DNA of 43,901 nucleotides, taken from the IMG/VR virus record IMGVR_UViG_3300032893_001425, positions 1-43,901 of that record; one strand, given 5' to 3'. The position numbers were made by a program, and so were the translations under genes. This document shows positions 38,400 through 43,901 of this stretch, one piece after another. This DNA is from a virus. Within the stretch, counting starts at the first letter, position 1; every line of letters starts with the position of its first letter. The notes under the pieces were generated by a model that had not been told where the DNA came from, did no database searches, and saw nothing but the letters and a program-made list of their open reading frames with translations.

Positions 38400-40856
38400 A
38401 TGCCTTACCAAAAAGTGATGGACGATAAAGATGAGTCCACAGCTAACAAGGTGAAGAATTATGTCACCAACCTTTACAACCAAGGCAAAGCTCTCATCGC
38501 CCCAGAGGACTCTGAGGCCGAGGCCTTCAAGGCAAAGGAAAGTCAAATCAATCAGGTAGCTCCGCAACCCGCTGCACAATCTACGCGTCAGCCGATTGTT
38601 GAGAAGTACCCTGTTGACATGATCACCCCACCACATAAATACGGAGAGCGTCCCGGGGAGAAAGTCATCGACACAAAACCGATGATGAAACCTCTTGGGC
38701 AAGGACTACCATTGTATGATGAAGGTGGTGAGGTCACCGAGGACAAGAACAACGTCAACGACGGTAAGCATCAGATGGCCGTGTTGGAAGATGGTGAGCG
38801 CGTTCTGACCCCAGAGGAGACTGAACAATACGACCGCGAGCACGGATCAGCCGATGAGCCCCGTATGGTTGCTGAGAGCACACCTCCACCGAAGCCTTCT
38901 ATGGAGCCTATCGTTCCAAGGGAGACCCCGGCAGAGCCGAAGCCATATCCCGGTGCACAACCACCACAACCCAGTGCTCAGGCGTCAACGTACCAGATGC
39001 CAGCGGACCAAATGAAGGTTCAACCTCAGGAGAGCCCTGAGCCAGTCAACGTGTTCCAGAAGCAGAAGGAGGACGCTGCAAAGAAGGGCGACCTCGTTGG
39101 TTTGGGCGCAGCGATCATCGGAGAGAAGGCAACGGCGAGGCCGCAAGATACTGCACCTACCACGCCAACCACACCGACCGGTGACGCGGAAATTAAGGAC
39201 CCGAAGCAGGCCTTCAAGAATAAGATCGCGCAATACAAGCAGGCGTACCAGCAGGCGCTGGATGAGTTCACGCCTGAAGGACAAAAACGCGCTGCGTCGA
39301 TCAAGGAAGCAATGCTCAACTATATGCGTGAGAACCCTTACGGGTCCGCAGGTAACCATCCCGGTATCCTTGGGAAGATCGAGCACGGCTTGGCCACAGT
39401 AGGAAATGTAGCAGGGGCAGTTCTTGCGCCGGGAGTTGAGGCAATGATCCCGGGATCGGCTCTAAATCGTATGGAGCAGTCTAGGGCAGCTCGAAGCATG
39501 GGCGAAGCAGCCTCGAAGGAAGAGTTAGAAGGAGCTGAAGCAGCAAAGGCCAATGCTTTCGCTAAAATGGGTGGTGCACCGGGGGCGTACGAGATCAAAG
39601 AGATTACCCACCCAGATGGTACCACTGAGTTAGTACGGGTCAACAAAGTGACCAACCAAGCAGAGCCAACCGCAGGCACTGCTGGTTCCAAGGTCATCGA
39701 CCCAGTGAAGCAAGCCAAACAAAAGATCGAAGCCGCACAGAAAGCTGGTGACATGGCGGCTGTCGAGCAAGCACAGGCCGAACTTGCGCAGTTGGACCCT
39801 AAGGCAGCGAACGAATACCTCCACAGTCAAGTTGTAGGAAAGCTCAGCGAGAAGGGCCTAATCAACAGTGCAAACATCAGTGATCCTAAGGCTGTGAAGC
39901 AAGCAATTGATCAAGGTCTCAAAAACAACGTTATCACTCCGCGTGAAGTTGCAGGGTACAACGCTTGGGCCTCTGAGCACCCAGACACTGCTCAGCAGAT
40001 GTTGATGACGGCAGTCAAAGGTGATGAAGCTGTAGACCGTGCTATCAAGAAGATGTACGAAGGCAAAACTGTGCAGGTTGAAACAGCACCTAATCAATAT
40101 GAGCAGATGTCATCTGCCGAGGCCTTGGCGAAAGGTTACACCTACGATCAAATGCTGCTGCAGCAACCGGGACAAGCTCAGAAGAACGAGGAAACTGTTG
40201 CTAACGCAATCGACACGAAACGCGCCATCGTAAAATATCACGATGACTACAATAAGTATGCGAAGGATTTGACTGCGGACGATATCCGTGCCTTCCAAAC
40301 ACTGCAGCGCAATGAAGGACGTGTTGCCTCAGCGTTGTCTGGAATCATCGGTGATATCCCGGCTTTAGGGCCTATCTCTGAAGCGGTCAATAAGCGTATC
40401 CAAGGTTACATGATGCAGCAAGGATATGACAGTTTGTCCAAGGGTGGAAAAGCACTCATGGCCGACTACTTCAATGCCATCGTTGCTAACTTTGCGGATA
40501 CGAAGCGCCGACTGGGCGGAATTGGACGAAACGATAGTATGATTCTGGCGGAAATGCATACCATCCCAATGGGTGGTATTGATGTGGCCTCTGCAAACGA
40601 AGCGTTCAAAGATAAGCTTCAGAGCATCGATGATCGCAACAAATTTCTGCCTCGTGTGAAAGGTCAGCACCCCTCAGACATAAAGCCGACAAAAGAGGCA
40701 GAGGAAAAAGCTGATATCCCCACAGTACAGAATCACAAGTACCGTGTCGAGCCGAAAGGCAAACCACCCATCTACTCTAACGATGGAAAGACTTGGTATG
40801 ACGCCAAAGGAAAGCAAATTGGCGCAAAGACCAAGACCGAAACCGAAAAGGAATAA
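38400..40856 (+). CDS. Large late virion protein (818 aa), possible internal/ejected protein
   Basis: ATG after AACAAGGAGAGCAATAC. The N-terminal 330 residues are Pro/Glu/Ala/Gln-rich and mostly disordered, with YDEGGEV and NDGKHQMAVLEDGERVLTPE (about 102-144), a short module common in phage structural genes. From about 330 to 600 it is Ala-rich and helical. The C-terminal 200 residues look globular (DDIRAFQTLQRNEGRVASAL). No enzyme motif recognised. Size, helical content and position after tail genes suit a core or ejection protein, but there is no direct evidence. Confidence 0.78.
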   Translation: MPYQKVMDDKDESTANKVKNYVTNLYNQGKALIAPEDSEAEAFKAKESQINQVAPQPAAQSTRQPIVEKYPVDMITPPHKYGERPGEKVIDTKPMMKPLGQGLPLYDEGGEVTEDKNNVNDGKHQMAVLEDGERVLTPEETEQYDREHGSADEPRMVAESTPPPKPSMEPIVPRETPAEPKPYPGAQPPQPSAQASTYQMPADQMKVQPQESPEPVNVFQKQKEDAAKKGDLVGLGAAIIGEKATARPQDTAPTTPTTPTGDAEIKDPKQAFKNKIAQYKQAYQQALDEFTPEGQKRAASIKEAMLNYMRENPYGSAGNHPGILGKIEHGLATVGNVAGAVLAPGVEAMIPGSALNRMEQSRAARSMGEAASKEELEGAEAAKANAFAKMGGAPGAYEIKEITHPDGTTELVRVNKVTNQAEPTAGTAGSKVIDPVKQAKQKIEAAQKAGDMAAVEQAQAELAQLDPKAANEYLHSQVVGKLSEKGLINSANISDPKAVKQAIDQGLKNNVITPREVAGYNAWASEHPDTAQQMLMTAVKGDEAVDRAIKKMYEGKTVQVETAPNQYEQMSSAEALAKGYTYDQMLLQQPGQAQKNEETVANAIDTKRAIVKYHDDYNKYAKDLTADDIRAFQTLQRNEGRVASALSGIIGDIPALGPISEAVNKRIQGYMMQQGYDSLSKGGKALMADYFNAIVANFADTKRRLGGIGRNDSMILAEMHTIPMGGIDVASANEAFKDKLQSIDDRNKFLPRVKGQHPSDIKPTKEAEEKADIPTVQNHKYRVEPKGKPPIYSNDGKTWYDAKGKQIGAKTKTETEKE

Positions 40857-40859
40857 ACA

Positions 40860-43800
40860 ATGGCTGACCCTCGTGAACAGCAGCAGGGAGTAGTTCTACC
40901 TCCCGGCTACGAAAATGAACAAGTAGTACACAATGAAGCTGCCCAACAGGGAGACGTGTCTCTCCCTGAGGGTTACGAGGGCAGTCAGGTTGTTCCCGGA
41001 ACTACAAAGACCGAGCCGCAGAAGAGCTGGGGACCACGAGCTGTAGAAGCAATTGGAAACCTTGTTCCTGAGGGAGCCCCGGCTGCTGCACAGAAAGCGC
41101 AAGAGGCCGTAGGCAGTGTTGTCCCTGAGTGGTCAATAAAGCCACTGGCAGGATTCCAGAAGTGGGTGAATGAACCACTGAACAAACTGGGACAAGCCGG
41201 TGCACAGTTTGGTGGTGAGTTGGCACATGATGTCTTGGGCGGTGTTCAGACACTGACGCACCCCGTTGAAACCTTGAACGCAGCTCTACCGTCTCCTTAC
41301 GGACCAAAACCAGCTACCAAAGCACCGGAACAAATTTTTCAAGAAGAGCACCCTGTTATTCATGGTGTTGCAACCACAATAGGTCAAGCTGCCGGTGGGG
41401 CTATTGCTGATCCACGCATGTGGCCTATGATGGGAGCAGCGGAAGCTGGCCCATTGATTCAGAAAGCGCTCGCAGGCGGATTTGGTACACAGATGACCAA
41501 GGACGCCGCCGATGCAGCTACTGAGTTGATGGCGACATGGGATGACATCACTCCAGAGCAGCGTGCACAGTTAGCAGCGCGAGCTGGCTTGAGCACTATC
41601 TTCGCTACCCTTTCAGCAGCGCACCTCGCTGGTCCTGAGAACGTTGGTAAAGTTGCCAAGGGAGCAAAGAAGCTTGGTGGCGACCTGATGAGAGGAGAAG
41701 AGGGTGCTAACATTGGACAGAGAGTAAAGAAACCATCCAATGTAGTTACAGGTACAGAGCAGTACGAACCGAAGAATCTGCCAGCACCGAAAGGTACAGA
41801 GCTTCCGGCCCCAGCTGACCGTGCACCGTACGTTGAGCCCACTCCGTTGGCCCCTGAGCCGGGACTGGTCGGTCCAGATTACTTCGAGGGTGAGTTTGAG
41901 GCACCGCGTCAAGGGAAACTGAAGTTTCCACAAGTGCCGCGCATCGAGTATGCAGAGCCTACCCCTTCTGGGCCGGGACCTGAAGTTGCCACAGGCAGCG
42001 ATCAGTATGACATCCGTAACTTCCCGAAGGTTACAGGAGCTACCGCTGTTGAGGAACCAAAGAGCAACGGGTTCAAGACTCCCTATGGTACGATTGATGT
42101 CGAGTCAATGACACCATCATCTCAAGCAGGGTTCCCTGAAGCGAAGGTGCAAGAGAAACCAATCACCCGCGAGGAAGTGAAATCTTCCCCGGGTACGTCG
42201 ATGGGCGAAGAGCGTCGAGCAACTGGTGAACGCCGAGTCTCGGAGCAGCCATACGAAGGCGAAGAGCGTCGTCAAGCTGAACGCCGTGCATCCCTGACGA
42301 AGCCCACGGAAGTTGAAGCAGCCTTGAAATCTGGTAAGCCAGTCAAGACAGCCTTCGATGTCACTGAGGGCGCAATGGACACGATTAAACGTGACCAAGC
42401 GATGCCTAAGCACCCAGCCGAGGAAGCAAAGGCTAAGAGTGATGCAGTTGTAAAGCATATCGAGTCAGGCAAGAAGTTCGCCATTCTCCAAGCTGAGAAC
42501 CCTCAGAACACTCGCATTTCAGAGGCAGAGAATGCGAAGCTTACACAGCAGCTCAAGCAGGAGCTGATCGACAAGGGCTACAAACCCGTAGAAGTCGGTG
42601 GGAACACGAAGGACGTAGAGGGTATCAAAGAGCACGCTTTCTTCGTTCCTGACATCTCTGCTGAGGATGCTGCTGAACTTGGTCGCAAGTATAAACAGCA
42701 AGGTATCGTTACGCACGAAGGCCTGCGTGATCTGAACACCAACAAAGTGGACCCGCTCGACTTGAGCAAGGGACTGGTTAAAGGTGACGCGGCACGTGCT
42801 CAGCAGTACTACACGACTATTGGGAATGAAGACTATCACTTCCCGATGAAAGAGGGCGAAGCACAGAACCCTGTACGTGATGCTGCCGATACCGTCAACA
42901 AGAACCTCGGCAAAGCCAAAGTCAATAACGAAAGGGCTGAACTTGATCCGCGACGTAATGAGATCGCGGACGCCTATGATGCAATGAAGCACGATCCGAC
43001 GAATCCGAAGGTCAAGGCTGCATATGATGCCTTGAAGGACGAGACCTTGGATCAGTGGAGAGAGCTGGAGAAGCAAGGCTACACCATGGAGCCATCCAAA
43101 GAGGACCCGTACAAGTCCTACGAGGAAATGGCCAAAGATGTGAAGGACAATAAGCGCATCAAAGTGTGGACTGGTGGGGAACCTCCTGCCGACCACCCGA
43201 TGTCCGCTATTGAGCCTGCTAGCGGCCTTACTTACAACACAATCTTCCGCGCTGTGCACGACATCATGGGTCACACTGCTGGAGACAATGACTTCTCTGA
43301 GCTTGGTGAAGAGAACGCATGGAAACGCCACGCACAGTCGTACAGTGACAGGGCTCTCCCCGCGATGACCACCGAGACCAAAGGGCAAACGTCAACGTTC
43401 TTCAACAGCGAGCGAGTACGCAATGGTGGGAAACCTGATTTTCCCGAGCAGAAAGCCAATCTGCTCCCTGAGGAGTTCTACAAAGGTGAACCGAAACAGG
43501 TCACCAAGAATGCCTCAGGTGAATCAGCTGCCTCTCAGGAAGCGATCAACCGCACCGAGAGCCAGAAGGCACAGGGAGTCAAAACCTACCGCGTAGACAC
43601 TCGTTCAGGAAAGACCACGCCAATCTCTGGCGTCGAGTCTGCGGACGCAAAAGCCAACCCTTATGAAAAGATCGTTCAAGTCAAAGGGGACCAAATCACA
43701 GAGCAGGACTCTGGAAAAGGTGCGCGTCCACTGGATGAGCAAAAGCTACTGGATCAAATAAACAAAGACAACACTACGACGAAGGCGCAAGAAGCCAAAG

Positions 43801-43901
43801 TCAAAGAGGTCGCCAAGCCGGGACGAGACACCAACTTCCTTGAGCAGGTTCAAAACGAGCCCGAGTGGAAGAGCAAGTCCTTGTCTCAGCAGTTGCAAGA
43901 G
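40860..43901 (+). CDS. Giant late virion protein, 1014 codons visible, open at right edge
   Basis: ATG 40860, with AAAGGAATAAAC upstream; the frame stays open to the window end. The N-terminus has two copies of a LPxGYExxQVV repeat (about 12-26 and 33-43). A hydrophobic, Ala/Gly-rich part (about 150-260) precedes a long Pro/Glu/Lys-rich region. Residues about 690-850 form a conserved-looking domain: ELDPRRNEIADAYDAMKHDP, then AVHDIMGHTAGDNDFSE with H800, D801 and H805, EENAWKRHAQSYS and TTETKGQTS. It resembles a module seen in very large phage polyvalent proteins. Such proteins are often packaged and injected. Function of the domain is unknown to me. Confidence 0.85.
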   Translation, partial: MADPREQQQGVVLPPGYENEQVVHNEAAQQGDVSLPEGYEGSQVVPGTTKTEPQKSWGPRAVEAIGNLVPEGAPAAAQKAQEAVGSVVPEWSIKPLAGFQKWVNEPLNKLGQAGAQFGGELAHDVLGGVQTLTHPVETLNAALPSPYGPKPATKAPEQIFQEEHPVIHGVATTIGQAAGGAIADPRMWPMMGAAEAGPLIQKALAGGFGTQMTKDAADAATELMATWDDITPEQRAQLAARAGLSTIFATLSAAHLAGPENVGKVAKGAKKLGGDLMRGEEGANIGQRVKKPSNVVTGTEQYEPKNLPAPKGTELPAPADRAPYVEPTPLAPEPGLVGPDYFEGEFEAPRQGKLKFPQVPRIEYAEPTPSGPGPEVATGSDQYDIRNFPKVTGATAVEEPKSNGFKTPYGTIDVESMTPSSQAGFPEAKVQEKPITREEVKSSPGTSMGEERRATGERRVSEQPYEGEERRQAERRASLTKPTEVEAALKSGKPVKTAFDVTEGAMDTIKRDQAMPKHPAEEAKAKSDAVVKHIESGKKFAILQAENPQNTRISEAENAKLTQQLKQELIDKGYKPVEVGGNTKDVEGIKEHAFFVPDISAEDAAELGRKYKQQGIVTHEGLRDLNTNKVDPLDLSKGLVKGDAARAQQYYTTIGNEDYHFPMKEGEAQNPVRDAADTVNKNLGKAKVNNERAELDPRRNEIADAYDAMKHDPTNPKVKAAYDALKDETLDQWRELEKQGYTMEPSKEDPYKSYEEMAKDVKDNKRIKVWTGGEPPADHPMSAIEPASGLTYNTIFRAVHDIMGHTAGDNDFSELGEENAWKRHAQSYSDRALPAMTTETKGQTSTFFNSERVRNGGKPDFPEQKANLLPEEFYKGEPKQVTKNASGESAASQEAINRTESQKAQGVKTYRVDTRSGKTTPISGVESADAKANPYEKIVQVKGDQITEQDSGKGARPLDEQKLLDQINKDNTTTKAQEAKVKEVAKPGRDTNFLEQVQNEPEWKSKSLSQQLQE

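Noticed and set aside
42519-43388. 289-codon open frame on the minus strand
   Set aside because: Antisense to the giant late virion gene, which has clear domains and an upstream ribosome binding site.
5342-43901. CRISPR array, IS element, attachment site or integrase
   Set aside because: No spaced short repeats of CRISPR type, no transposase-like frame with terminal inverted repeats and no integrase were seen on either strand.

Overview
The window is part of a double-stranded DNA tailed bacteriophage genome (Caudoviricetes). It carries a terminase, portal, scaffold-like protein, major capsid protein and tail proteins in order on the + strand, a family A DNA polymerase on the - strand, phage tRNAs, and several homing-endonuclease-type genes. 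There is no integrase, rRNA or host gene. A very large portal, a family A polymerase, very large Pro/Glu/Ala-rich late virion proteins and no visible tape-measure gene suggest a podovirus-like virion. The host cannot be named from the sequence.

Layout. (1) 1-2171, - strand: the 5' two thirds of a DNA polymerase gene (it runs off the left edge) and a small coiled-coil gene. (2) 2172-2539: a divergent control region with a promoter in each direction and three copies of a 13-bp repeat. (3) 2540-4144: a tRNA cluster (Met, Tyr, a Pro-like tRNA, Thr, Ala) interrupted by an HNH endonuclease gene and an HNH remnant. (4) 4161-5273: two small membrane proteins and a coiled-coil protein, closed by a strong terminator. 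(5) 5342-15038: packaging and head module (small terminase candidate, TerL, small virion-associated genes, portal, scaffold-like protein, major capsid protein). The capsid gene is split by a 214-nt group I intron near its 3' end, so the exon 1 reading frame stops early. (6) 15067-20617: an endonuclease VII gene, small genes, a GroES-like co-chaperonin fused to an extra N-terminal region, connector-type proteins, and one intact and one decayed HNH gene. (7) 20617-31154: a tail-type protein followed by a roughly 10-kb translationally coupled glycan cassette. (8) 31229-43901: tail and virion proteins, including a 1481-aa tail protein and two very large late proteins, the last running off the right edge.

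The glycan cassette is the most remarkable accessory system. It encodes GDP-mannose 4,6-dehydratase and GDP-L-fucose synthase (a complete GDP-Man to GDP-L-Fuc route), a family 10 fucosyltransferase-like enzyme, an RfbH/E1-like 3-dehydrase with the diagnostic His in place of Lys and a Cys cluster, two more sugar-nucleotide SDRs, two GT2-like, two GT31-like and one GT17-like glycosyltransferases. Three glycosyltransferases of different families end in the same short basic tail (S/A-P-R-R-x-L/V-R). The cassette lies between structural genes, so it probably builds a fucose- and perhaps dideoxyhexose-containing glycan on the virion or host surface. An AT-rich block (about 25980-28130) looks like a later insertion, and the C-terminal remnant of a displaced gene sits beside it.

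Selfish elements are frequent: a group I intron, an adjacent endonuclease VII gene, two intact HNH genes and two HNH remnants, placed at tRNA and gene boundaries.
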